The notes under the pieces were generated by a model. The model was not told where the DNA came from and did no database searches. It was given only the letters and a program-made list of their open reading frames with translations. Positions 1 through 5,469 of a stretch of DNA of 6,315 bases are shown here, piece after piece. The stretch covers positions 1 through 6,315 of the forward strand of contig CALXVO010000070.1 in NCBI GenBank assembly GCA_944392065.1, written 5' to 3'. Numbering within the stretch: the first letter of the stretch is position 1; each line of letters starts with the position of its first letter. Origin of the DNA: an uncultured Clostridia bacterium. GTDB lineage: Bacteria; Bacillota; Clostridia; TANB77; CAG-508. The position numbers and the translations under genes are program-made.

Positions 1-87
1 TTTCAGGATCATAATTGACTTCCAATATTGCTCATAAATTAGAAGACAGTCTTTTTATTCTATTAGAAGCTAATTATGATCCTGAAA
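1..87. repeat. 16-bp perfect inverted repeat at window edge (1-16 and 72-87)
   Basis: Bases 1-16 (tttcaggatcataatt) are the exact reverse complement of bases 72-87, with 55 bases between the arms. The right arm lies inside coding sequence for the conserved EANYDPE segment of the metallo-hydrolase, whereas the left arm puts a TAA (12-14) into that reading frame where the protein should continue upstream. This suggests that the first ~16 bases are a fold-back or chimeric end rather than genuine upstream sequence. Confidence 0.85.
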
Positions 88-365
88 TTCTAAAGTGTTC
101 CTCATATCCTTATTTATTAAAACAAAGAATTGCTGGACCTAATGGTCATCTTCCTAATTCTGAAGCAGGAAAAACAATTTCTTTTTTAATGAATAGCGGT
201 TTAAATCAAGTAATGCTTGGACATTTAAGTAAAGAAAACAACTTTCCAGAACTTGCTTATAAAACTGTTGTAGAAGAACTGATAGAAAGTAAATTAGATT
301 TTAGCAAATTAAAGATAGATATTGCAGACCGATATTCCCCTAGTAAAATTATTAAGGTGGGATAA
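15..365 (+). CDS. walJ: Metallo-beta-lactamase-fold hydrolase, WalJ/YycJ type, C-terminal part only
   Basis: The frame encodes roughly the last 115 residues of a WalJ (YycJ)-type metallo-beta-lactamase-fold protein; full-length members are about 260 residues. Visible family features are LLEANYDPE (residues 17-24), RIAGPNGHL (38-46) and LGHLSKENN (68-76), whose His70 is a likely metal ligand of the fold. The N-terminal half with the HxHxDH motif is absent because the window begins here. The nominal TTG start at 15 is not real: an in-frame TAA at 12-14 comes from the inverted-repeat sequence at 1-16, and genuine homologous sequence seems to begin near base 17. The stop TAA is at 363-365, 12 bases before the rlmH remnant. 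In Bacillus the walJ and rlmH genes are close neighbours, which supports the call. The family is linked to the WalRK cell-wall system and to DNA repair or processing; the exact role here cannot be seen. Confidence 0.85.
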   Translation: MTSNIAHKLEDSLFILLEANYDPEILKCSSYPYLLKQRIAGPNGHLPNSEAGKTISFLMNSGLNQVMLGHLSKENNFPELAYKTVVEELIESKLDFSKLKIDIADRYSPSKIIKVG

Positions 366-377
366 GAAGGAGTTATT

Positions 378-566
378 ATGTTACATATTAATATTTCTTT
401 TGTTATTGGTGGCTCTCTTGGATTATCTAATGAGGTAATAAAACATTCAAATGAATTAATTTGTTTTTCTAAAATGACTTTCCCTCATCAATTAATTCGT
501 GTTTTTTTGTTAGAGCAAATATATAGAGCTTTTAAAATTTCAAATCATGAAACTTATCATAAATAA
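378..566 (+). pseudogene. rlmH: RlmH, 23S rRNA pseudouridine-1915 N3-methyltransferase: N-terminally truncated remnant
   Basis: The 62-codon frame matches the C-terminal part of RlmH, a SPOUT-family enzyme that methylates pseudouridine 1915 of 23S rRNA using S-adenosylmethionine. Conserved segments are [10 protein letters not shown] (residues 8-17), [10 protein letters not shown] (30-39), [12 protein letters not shown] (41-52) and the terminal YHK. Intact RlmH is about 155-160 residues, so roughly 95 N-terminal residues, including the first half of the methyltransferase fold, are missing. The frame still has an ideal ribosome binding site (AAGGAG, 367-372, spacing 5) and ATG, at the distance from walJ expected for the intact gene. 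The sequence therefore looks like an in-frame internal deletion that kept the original start. The product could be translated but should lack catalytic function. An assembly collapse, or a second intact copy elsewhere, is possible. Confidence 0.82.
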
Positions 567-1072
567 ATATATAAATTGTAGAGGAAATTTTATAAATATA
601 TTTAAAAGGGGAAAACATGCCTCGATTTTATAACGAATTAAATTTTTTTGAATTAATTTTTTATAATAATTTTTTATATAATTATTAAATAAATTGAAAT
701 AAAATTTTTTATTAAACTTTTTGTTTCATTTCCTTTCTAATTATTTACTTATTTAATTTTTTCTTTTCGGGGGCGAAATAATTAAAAAGCATTTCCTCTA
801 CAAGATTAAAAACTTATAAAATTAATTTTTTTATTTTTCTGATTAATGCTATAGAAATAATTTTTATTATTATTTTTTTTATGATAAAAAATAGAATAAT
901 AAATATAAAAAGTCTTATAAACATCACATTTACCTTTGAAAAAAATTTTATTGTTGATTATTTTCTGAATTAAATATTTTTATTGAAAAGTTAAAATTTT
1001 TAGAATTATCTTTTATTTAAACAGTTTATGTTTATATGATAATTCATTTTTTTTATTTTGTCAAGAAAAATC
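567..1072. other. AT-rich intergenic stretch without a convincing gene
   Basis: This ~500-base stretch is almost pure A/T apart from a short GC island at 768-775 (cgggggcg), which sits in a small hairpin (tttcg 765-769 / cgaaa 774-778). A weak nested hairpin (gaattatc 1003-1010 / gataattc 1038-1045, with taaaca/tgttta inside) lies 30-70 bases beyond the spmB stop. It may help end the spmB transcript but has no clear U-tract on that strand. A 23-codon frame at 617-688 with a good ribosome binding site turns into low-complexity Phe/Asn/Tyr and is not called as a gene. Nothing else is recognised. Confidence 0.6.
576..803. repeat. 228-bp segment bounded by 13-bp inverted repeats (576-588 and 791-803)
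   Basis: ttgtagaggaaat at 576-588 is the exact reverse complement of atttcctctacaa at 791-803. The arms enclose about 200 very AT-rich bases with no transposase frame, starting 9 bases after the rlmH stop. The layout would suit a miniature inverted-repeat element or a degraded insertion, but no target-site duplication was recognised. Confidence 0.45.
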
Positions 1073-1603
1073 TTACGACAAAATTCGACAAATTACCACA
1101 GACGCTATTATTCCAGCAATGTCAGCTGCTAATGCTGCAACCAAAATTCCTCTTGTTTTCTTTATTCCTACAGAACTCGTATAAATAGCTATAGTATAGA
1201 ATGTAGTTTCCGTTGAACCCATTATTGTAGAAGTTATAATTCCAATTAAAGTATCTACTCCATAATTTTTCATGATATCTACTGCAACCGCCATTGATGC
1301 ACTTCCTGAAATTGGTCTTAAAATAGCTAGTGGCATTATCTGACTAGGAATTTCCAGTAAATTAGTTAAAGGTGTTATCAAATTACAAATTAATTCTATA
1401 ATCCCAGAACTTCGTAATAACCCAACTGCTAAAAATATTCCTATTAATGTTGGGAACATTTTAAATACAATTTCAATTCCCTCCTTGGCTCCATTTAAAA
1501 ACGTATCAAACACTTCTACTTTTTCTTTTAAACCAAAGAGTATTATTAACATTATAATAACTGGAATTGCTACTCCAGAAAGATAGTTAATTAAATTTGC
1601 CAT
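1073..1603 (-). CDS. spmB: Spore maturation protein B
   Basis: The product is a 176-residue polytopic membrane protein of the nucleoside-recognition/gate superfamily, close to the usual SpmB length (~178). Family segments are FDTFLNGAKEGIE (32-44), LRPISGSAS (95-103) and GSTETTFYT (129-137). Hydrophobic stretches lie at about 8-24, 48-64, 116-128 and 150-174. In B. subtilis SpmA and SpmB are made in the mother cell during sporulation and are needed for spore-core dehydration and full heat resistance; the transported substrate is unknown. The ATG at 1603 directly follows the spmA stop (TAA, 1606-1604), and its ribosome binding site (AAGGTG, spacing 6) lies inside the spmA 3' end, so the two are probably translationally coupled. 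Two heptamers resembling Spo0A boxes lie at its very 3' end (1074-1090). No strong terminator follows. Confidence 0.93.
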   Translation of the reverse strand: MANLINYLSGVAIPVIIMLIILFGLKEKVEVFDTFLNGAKEGIEIVFKMFPTLIGIFLAVGLLRSSGIIELICNLITPLTNLLEIPSQIMPLAILRPISGSASMAVAVDIMKNYGVDTLIGIITSTIMGSTETTFYTIAIYTSSVGIKKTRGILVAALAADIAGIIASVVICRILS

Positions 1604-2182
1604 TTATTTCACCTTTTTAATTAATATTTTTGTAATTAAGATTCCCACTAGTCCTGCTATTATAGTAGCTATCCATACTGGTGCAATAATAGAAGTAGGA
1701 TTTCCAGAATTTAGTGATGTTCTTATAGCTATTACATTAGTAGGTATTAGCTGAATAGAAGCTGTATTTAAAACAATAAACATCATCATTGCATTAGATA
1801 ATGTATCTTTCCTTGAATTCTCTTTTTGCATTGTTTTCATTGCTTTTAATCCAAGTGGAGTTGCTGCATTTCCTAATCCTAATATATTCGCAATCATATT
1901 CATAGAAATTTCTTGTTTAGCAATTTCATTTCTTTTTAAATCTGGAAATAAAAAGTTTACAAAAGGTTTTAGCAAATTTGTTAATTTTTTTATTAATGTT
2001 GTTTTTTTCATTATTTCCATTATTCCATTCCATAGGCAAATTGTTCCTAAAAATGTCATCGAAAGTTCTACTGCATCTGATAAAGATTCAAATATTCCAT
2101 TATTTACCTCATTCACTCTTCCGGAAATTAATGCATAAACAAAAGATAAAATAATAAAAACTGGCCATAATATATTTAGCAT
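1604..2182 (-). CDS. spmA: Spore maturation protein A
   Basis: The product is a 192-residue membrane protein with hydrophobic segments near 4-20, 38-56, 131-151 and 164-188. It carries the SpmA signature NMIANILGLGNAATPLGLKAM (about 95-115) followed by NTASIQLIPT (139-148). Length and motifs fit intact SpmA. I place the start at the ATG at 2182 rather than the GTG at 2191, because the AGGTG ribosome binding site overlaps that GTG and lies 6 bases before the ATG, the same spacing used by spmB. It is the first gene of a two-gene minus-strand operon with spmB and works with it in spore-core dehydration. It diverges from abrB across about 170 bases containing two TGTCGAA sequences, so control by Spo0A or a later sporulation sigma factor is plausible, but no clear sigma-E/G promoter could be assigned. 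Confidence 0.93.
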   Translation of the reverse strand: MLNILWPVFIILSFVYALISGRVNEVNNGIFESLSDAVELSMTFLGTICLWNGIMEIMKKTTLIKKLTNLLKPFVNFLFPDLKRNEIAKQEISMNMIANILGLGNAATPLGLKAMKTMQKENSRKDTLSNAMMMFIVLNTASIQLIPTNVIAIRTSLNSGNPTSIIAPVWIATIIAGLVGILITKILIKKVK

Positions 2183-2246
2183 AACTTTCACCTATTTATT
2201 TGTATTCAATAAAGATATTTTTATTACAATCTTAATTGTCTATTTT

Positions 2247-2253
2247 TGTCGAA
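2247..2253 (+). promoter_or_regulatory. Putative Spo0A box (TGTCGAA) between spmA and abrB
   Basis: This is an exact match to the Spo0A-box core TGTCGAA, within tttttgtcgaacaaaat. It lies about 65 bases upstream of the spmA start and about 30 bases upstream of the abrB -35 element. Binding is inferred from sequence only. Confidence 0.5.
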
Positions 2254-2283
2254 CAAAATATAGATATTTCTTAAATGTTTTTA

Positions 2284-2312
2284 TTGCCTTTTTTGGTAAA
2301 TTATGTTATTAT
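2284..2312 (+). promoter_or_regulatory. Candidate sigma-A promoter of abrB
   Basis: A -35 element TTGCCT (2284-2289), a 17-base spacer and a -10 element TATTAT (2307-2312) predict transcription from about 2319, leaving a leader of roughly 38 bases. An alternative is TTGGTA (2294-2299) with TATAGA (2316-2321) and a 16-base spacer. Either would place the TGTCGAA at 2325-2331 at or just downstream of the start site. Confidence 0.5.
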
Positions 2313-2324
2313 TGTTATAGATTT

Positions 2325-2331
2325 TGTCGAA
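2325..2331 (+). promoter_or_regulatory. Putative Spo0A box (TGTCGAA) in the abrB leader
   Basis: An exact TGTCGAA core within attttgtcgaattttg lies just downstream of the predicted abrB start site and upstream of the GGGGGAGG ribosome binding site. In B. subtilis phosphorylated Spo0A represses abrB from boxes downstream of the promoter, so the position fits that circuit. The regulation itself is inferred. Confidence 0.6.
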
Positions 2332-2356
2332 TTTTGTATTTTTGGGGGAGGATTTT

Positions 2357-2611
2357 ATGAAATCAACAGGAATTGTAAGAAGAGTTGATGAACTAGGAAG
2401 AGTTGTTATTCCAATTGAGATAAGAAACAAATTTGGTATCGCAGAAAAAGATCCAATTGAAATATATGTGGATGGTTCAAACATTGTACTAAAGAAATAT
2501 GAAGAAACTTGTATTTTTTGTGGAAATACAAAAAATTTATCAGAATATAAAGGAAAACTTGTATGCGATAAATGTGCTGAGCAAATTTCTAAAAATAGTT
2601 CAAATAAATAA
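2357..2611 (+). CDS. abrB: AbrB-family transition-state regulator with C-terminal zinc-ribbon-like motif
   Basis: The product is an 84-residue DNA-binding regulator. Residues 1-47 form the AbrB swapped-hairpin domain, with the hallmark MKSTGIVRRVDELGRVVIPIE start and an EIYVDGSNIVLKKY strand pair nearly identical to B. subtilis AbrB. The C-terminal part carries two CxxC pairs (C52/C55 and C70/C73), suggesting a small metal-binding ribbon where B. subtilis AbrB has a different domain without this arrangement. The ATG at 2357 is chosen over an upstream in-frame TTG (2324) because a very strong ribosome binding site (GGGGGAGG, 2344-2351) lies 5 bases before it and the protein then begins as in the family. 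AbrB proteins repress stationary-phase and sporulation genes during growth. A putative Spo0A box lies in its leader and a strong terminator follows. It is transcribed alone, divergent from spmAB. Confidence 0.93.
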   Translation: MKSTGIVRRVDELGRVVIPIEIRNKFGIAEKDPIEIYVDGSNIVLKKYEETCIFCGNTKNLSEYKGKLVCDKCAEQISKNSSNK

Positions 2612-2682
2612 TTTAAATATTTAATTTTAGCACATAATATATTTAATTTTAATATTTAAAATAAAAACTCGATTAAAAATTA

Positions 2683-2722
2683 AAAAAACTTTTAAGTTAT
2701 TTTTTTCGCTTAAAAGTTTTTT
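2683..2722. terminator. Bidirectional intrinsic terminator between abrB and rsmI
   Basis: The sequence aaaaaacttttaag (2683-2696) pairs perfectly with cttaaaagtttttt (2709-2722), giving a 14-bp stem around a 12-base loop. The A-rich and T-rich stem ends provide U-tracts in both directions. It lies between the convergent genes abrB and rsmI and can serve both. Confidence 0.85.
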
Positions 2723-2754
2723 ATTACGCTTTATAACACATATTTGTAATACTT

Positions 2755-3588
2755 TTAAATAAACAATTGATATATTTCATTTTTTGAAACATTTTTATTT
2801 TTTGCTATTTGCTTTATAATATCTTTTTTCTCCATTCCTTGCGCCTCATAATACTTATATTGTTCTTGTGGGGTTTTATTCTCTATTCTTTCTTTTTCTT
2901 TTAATACTTTATTGTTATTTAAATCTAATAAAATAATATATTCTCCTTTTATGATGTCCATATCCTTTAAATTCATAATAATATTACTAATATTGTCTCG
3001 AATAAATTCTTCATGCATTTTAGTAAGTTCTTTTGCAATTACACAATTAATATCTCCTACATCTTCTAGGATATCTTCTAATGTTTTTAATAATTTATGT
3101 GGTGCTTCATATAGAATTATTGTTTTATCCTCTTTTTTTATTCTTTCTAATCTATCTTTTCTATTTTTTTTATTTAATGGTAAAAATCCATAAAATGCAA
3201 ATTCTTTTGTATTAAGTCCAGAAGAAATTAATGCATTTATAAGAGCACATGCACCAGGGATTGGAACTATTTCTATCTTATTTTGTATTGCTACTTTTAC
3301 AATTTCTTCTCCTGGATCCGAAATTCCTGGGGTCCCTGCATCTGTAACGATTGCAATATTTTCTCCTGCTAATAACTTATTAATTAATACATCCGATTTT
3401 ACATCTTCATTATGACGATGATAACTAATTAATGGTTTGCTTATTTCATAATAATTAAGCAATTTTAAGGTGTGCCTTGTATCCTCTGCTGCAATTACAT
3501 CTACTTCTTTTAGTACACGAATTGCTCGAAAAGTAATATCTTCTAAATTTCCAATAGGCGTTGCTACTAAATATAATTTTCCTGGCAT
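2755..3588 (-). CDS. rsmI: 16S rRNA (cytidine-1402-2'-O)-methyltransferase RsmI
   Basis: The product is a 277-residue tetrapyrrole-methylase-fold enzyme that 2'-O-methylates C1402 of 16S rRNA in the ribosomal P site, using S-adenosylmethionine. Motifs in order are VATPIGNLEDITFRA (8-22), AAEDTRHT (33-40), SYHRHNE (55-61), TDAGTPGISDPG (82-93), IPGACALINAL (110-120), YEAPHKL (160-166) and GEYIIL (215-220). All are characteristic of RsmI, and the length is typical. The ATG at 3588 is preceded by GAGGAG with suitable spacing. It starts 15 bases after the trmN6 stop and is almost certainly cotranscribed with it. In B. subtilis the GIY-YIG gene yazA lies between trmN6 and rsmI; here it is absent. 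The gene ends just before the bidirectional terminator shared with abrB. Confidence 0.96.
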   Translation of the reverse strand: MPGKLYLVATPIGNLEDITFRAIRVLKEVDVIAAEDTRHTLKLLNYYEISKPLISYHRHNEDVKSDVLINKLLAGENIAIVTDAGTPGISDPGEEIVKVAIQNKIEIVPIPGACALINALISSGLNTKEFAFYGFLPLNKKNRKDRLERIKKEDKTIILYEAPHKLLKTLEDILEDVGDINCVIAKELTKMHEEFIRDNISNIIMNLKDMDIIKGEYIILLDLNNNKVLKEKERIENKTPQEQYKYYEAQGMEKKDIIKQIAKNKNVSKNEIYQLFI

Positions 3589-3603
3589 TTTTTCTCCTCT
3601 TTT

Positions 3604-4392
3604 CTACTTTTTCTTGTTATATATTTCATAAATCTCATCAGTATATTCTCCATCAGAATTATATATAATGAGTGGTTCTTCTATTTTTAAAAAGGCTCTA
3701 GCATTTTTTACTCCTTTTATTAGTACCAATGTTGGCTCTTTCTTAATAGTCGAATATACAAATCGTATTTTTTTGGGTTCTATTTTATATTTTCGCATTA
3801 ATTCTATAATATCCACTAATCTATCTGGTCTATGTACCATATAAAAAGAGCCTCTATCTTTTAATAAATATTTAGAAACTTGAATAAAATCTTCTAAATT
3901 AGCTGTTACTTCATGTCTTGAAATATATTTATATTCTTTTTCATTTATTTTTCCTGTCTCTAATTTCTTATATGGTGGATTCGTTACAATAAAATCAAAA
4001 CTTTCTCGAACTAATTTATGTTCTATTATCGAAATTTCATTTGATTTTTTACTATCATTTTTATTTATTATGTTTTTTATATCTAAATTTAAAATTTCAA
4101 TTTTATTTTGAAGATTATTTAATTCTACACTTCTTTTTGCCATATTAGCTACTTCTTTTTGAATTTCCACCCCAATTATTTTTGAAATTTTTGTTTTAGC
4201 AGAAAGTAAAATACTAATAATTCCAGTCCCTGTTCCCAAATCAACCCCAATAGAATTTTCTTTTACTTCCTTGGCAAAATCAGACAAAAGTACACTATCA
4301 ATTCCAAAACAAAATCCATCCTCATTTTGTATTATTTTTAAATTATTATATTCTAAATCATCAATTCTTTCATTTTCTTTTAAATTCATCAC
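3604..4392 (-). CDS. trmN6: TrmN6/YabB-type class I SAM-dependent methyltransferase (tRNA1(Val) A37 N6-methyltransferase family)
   Basis: The product is a 262-residue Rossmann-fold methyltransferase. SAM-binding motif I is VDLGTGTGIIS (50-60), an acidic residue follows in GVEIQ (74-78), and the catalytic NPPY motif of adenine-N6 methyltransferases is at 138-141, followed by the family segment SRHEVTANLEDF (158-169). TrmN6 methylates A37 of tRNA1(Val) in E. coli; the YabB group in Bacillota is annotated the same way by homology. A GTG at 4392 is taken as the start because the N-terminus MMNLKENERID then aligns with MVKLHDDERLD of B. subtilis YabB. The adjacent ATG at 4389 is equally possible; AGAGG lies upstream of both. 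It is the first gene of a minus-strand operon with rsmI, driven by the promoter at 4413-4441. Confidence 0.9.
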   Translation of the reverse strand: MMNLKENERIDDLEYNNLKIIQNEDGFCFGIDSVLLSDFAKEVKENSIGVDLGTGTGIISILLSAKTKISKIIGVEIQKEVANMAKRSVELNNLQNKIEILNLDIKNIINKNDSKKSNEISIIEHKLVRESFDFIVTNPPYKKLETGKINEKEYKYISRHEVTANLEDFIQVSKYLLKDRGSFYMVHRPDRLVDIIELMRKYKIEPKKIRFVYSTIKKEPTLVLIKGVKNARAFLKIEEPLIIYNSDGEYTDEIYEIYNKKK

Positions 4393-4412
4393 TTAATACC
4401 TCTACTTTACAT

Positions 4413-4441
4413 ATTATATATTAATTTTGATTCTTAATCAA
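4413..4441 (-). promoter_or_regulatory. Sigma-A promoter of trmN6-rsmI
   Basis: On the minus strand TTGATT (4441-4436), a 17-base spacer and TATAAT (4418-4413) form a near-consensus promoter about 20 bases upstream of the trmN6 start. Transcription is predicted from about 4406. Confidence 0.7.
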
Positions 4442-4482
4442 GATTTACATAAAAGTTTCAAGTTGGGAAAGGAATGATATCC

Positions 4483-4638
4483 ATGGGAAATGAAAAATCA
4501 AAAGAAAATAAAAAGAAAAAATTTGATTTTAAATGCAAAAAAGAAAATGCCATTAACTCCTTATTTGAAGTTGAACATTTTCTTTGTGATTTAAAAAAAG
4601 TTTTTAACACAGTTTGTTTATATAAAATATTAAAGTAA
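4483..4638 (+). CDS. Small basic protein of unknown function (51 residues)
   Basis: This frame runs from ATG (4483) to TAA (4636-4638). A clear AAAGGA ribosome binding site (4468-4473) lies 9 bases upstream; another in-frame ATG at 4474 sits too close to that site. The protein has a Lys/Glu/Asn-rich start (residues 2-13), then FDFKCKK and a more ordered, amphipathic-looking stretch ENAINSLFEVEHFLCDLKKV (21-40) ending in CLYKILK. Cys18, Cys35 and Cys45 are present. It has no obvious signal peptide or membrane segment. I do not recognise the family. Ordinary codon use, the ribosome binding site and its position as the only occupant of the gap between trmN6 and the GerMN gene favour a real gene. 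It diverges from trmN6 and faces the GerMN gene; no strong promoter or terminator was found for it. Confidence 0.6.
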   Translation: MGNEKSKENKKKKFDFKCKKENAINSLFEVEHFLCDLKKVFNTVCLYKILK

Positions 4639-4705
4639 ATCTTTTATTAAATTATAATTATTCTATTAATTATTGGCTCTTTTATTATCTTAAAATAGTT
4701 TAATG

Positions 4706-5302
4706 TTATTCATTAACAGTATTACTACTATCTTCTTCATCTTGCTCCTTTATTACAACAAATGGGGCATCAAACTTTATTAAATTATCATTAAAAGCTT
4801 TGTTTTCTTCTCCATCAATTAATATTTTTACTGCATTGACTTCAGTAAGATTTGTCATGGTATTTACAATCGAATAAATTGTGCTACTCTCTTGTGTTTC
4901 TCCTCCACTATGATTTTCAATAAATTCTTTAGATAAATCTAAATATAGTATATCTCCCTTCCTTTCCGCTTTATTTACTCTTGTTCCTTCTGGTATTGTT
5001 CCTGTTAAACTATTATTTTGTGGTCCTTCAATCAATAATTCCATTAATTTCACATAAGGTTCTTCTAATAATTCTTTAGCATCTATTAACCTTCCTTCTG
5101 GCACTAAACTCTGTGTAGTTTCATTGTAAAAATATAACGATACTATGGTTTGTCTCATTTGTTCTTCTGAAATTTCTTCCTCTGGAATTATTTCATTTAC
5201 TTCTGCTTCATTGTTTTTATGATAAAATAAGAAGTACCAAACTCCTAGTATTAATAAGATTAGAACAACAATGATAACAGCAATAACAACTTTTTTGTTC
5301 AT
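4706..5302 (-). CDS. Membrane-anchored GerMN-domain protein (spore germination/sporulation GerM-like)
   Basis: The product has 198 residues. A single N-terminal membrane helix (about 5-27) after MNKK acts as an uncleaved anchor with no lipobox Cys. An acidic linker follows (31-50) and then one GerMN domain (about 53-185): VSLYFYNETTQSLVPEGR (54-71), LMELLIEGP (86-94), IPEGTRVN (103-110), LYLDLSKEF (119-127) and TMTNLTEVNAVKILIDGEE (148-166). The domain should lie outside the membrane. B. subtilis GerM is a lipoprotein with two GerMN domains, needed for sporulation and germination and part of the mother cell-forespore channel assembly; this shorter one-domain form is common in Clostridia, and its exact role is not proven. 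The ATG at 5302 has AGGAG 8 bases upstream. It appears to be monocistronic. Confidence 0.82.
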   Translation of the reverse strand: MNKKVVIAVIIVVLILLILGVWYFLFYHKNNEAEVNEIIPEEEISEEQMRQTIVSLYFYNETTQSLVPEGRLIDAKELLEEPYVKLMELLIEGPQNNSLTGTIPEGTRVNKAERKGDILYLDLSKEFIENHSGGETQESSTIYSIVNTMTNLTEVNAVKILIDGEENKAFNDNLIKFDAPFVVIKEQDEEDSSNTVNE

Positions 5303-5396
5303 ATACAGTCTCCTCTCTTTTTGTTATTTTATTGTTATGAAAGACAAGTAGTTTGTAGAACTATTTTGTCCTAATTTTATAAGAAAATTAACCTTG

Positions 5397-5461
5397 TTGT
5401 ATACGGGAAAATCGTTTAAAGTACTGAAATATCAAGGAAAGAGTCGATTTTTCCTATACAA
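5397..5461. repeat. 65-nt hairpin (17-bp stem) upstream of the GerMN gene
   Basis: Bases 5397-5414 (ttgtatacgggaaaatcg) pair with 5445-5461 (cgatttttcctatacaa). The stem is 17 bp, with one bulged C (5404) and one G-T pair, around a 30-base loop. It lies about 95 bases upstream of the GerMN start and 8 bases before the next, much longer hairpin. It has no terminator-type T-tract. It may be part of the same element as 5470-5662 or a separate RNA structure. Confidence 0.6.
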
Positions 5462-5469
5462 TTAAAAAG

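Noticed and set aside
617..688. 23-codon plus-strand frame with an AAAGGGG ribosome binding site
   Set aside because: After about nine residues it becomes low-complexity Phe/Tyr/Asn from AT-rich DNA; it may be a remnant of a lost gene, but there is no support for a product.
2192..2215. Sigma-E type promoter (aatacaaa near the spmA ribosome binding site)
   Set aside because: The -10-like match is imperfect and too close to the ribosome binding site, and the -35 match is poor.
2281..2484. 67-codon minus-strand frame across the abrB start
   Set aside because: It overlaps the abrB promoter and coding sequence in antisense, has no ribosome binding site and resembles no family.
2912..3193. 93-codon plus-strand frame inside rsmI
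   Set aside because: It is an antisense shadow of a strongly conserved gene; its Ser/Ile/Phe-rich composition results from AT-rich reverse-strand reading.
4639..4705. Terminator for the GerMN gene and the 51-codon gene
   Set aside because: The stretch is AT-rich, but no stable stem followed by a T-tract could be drawn.
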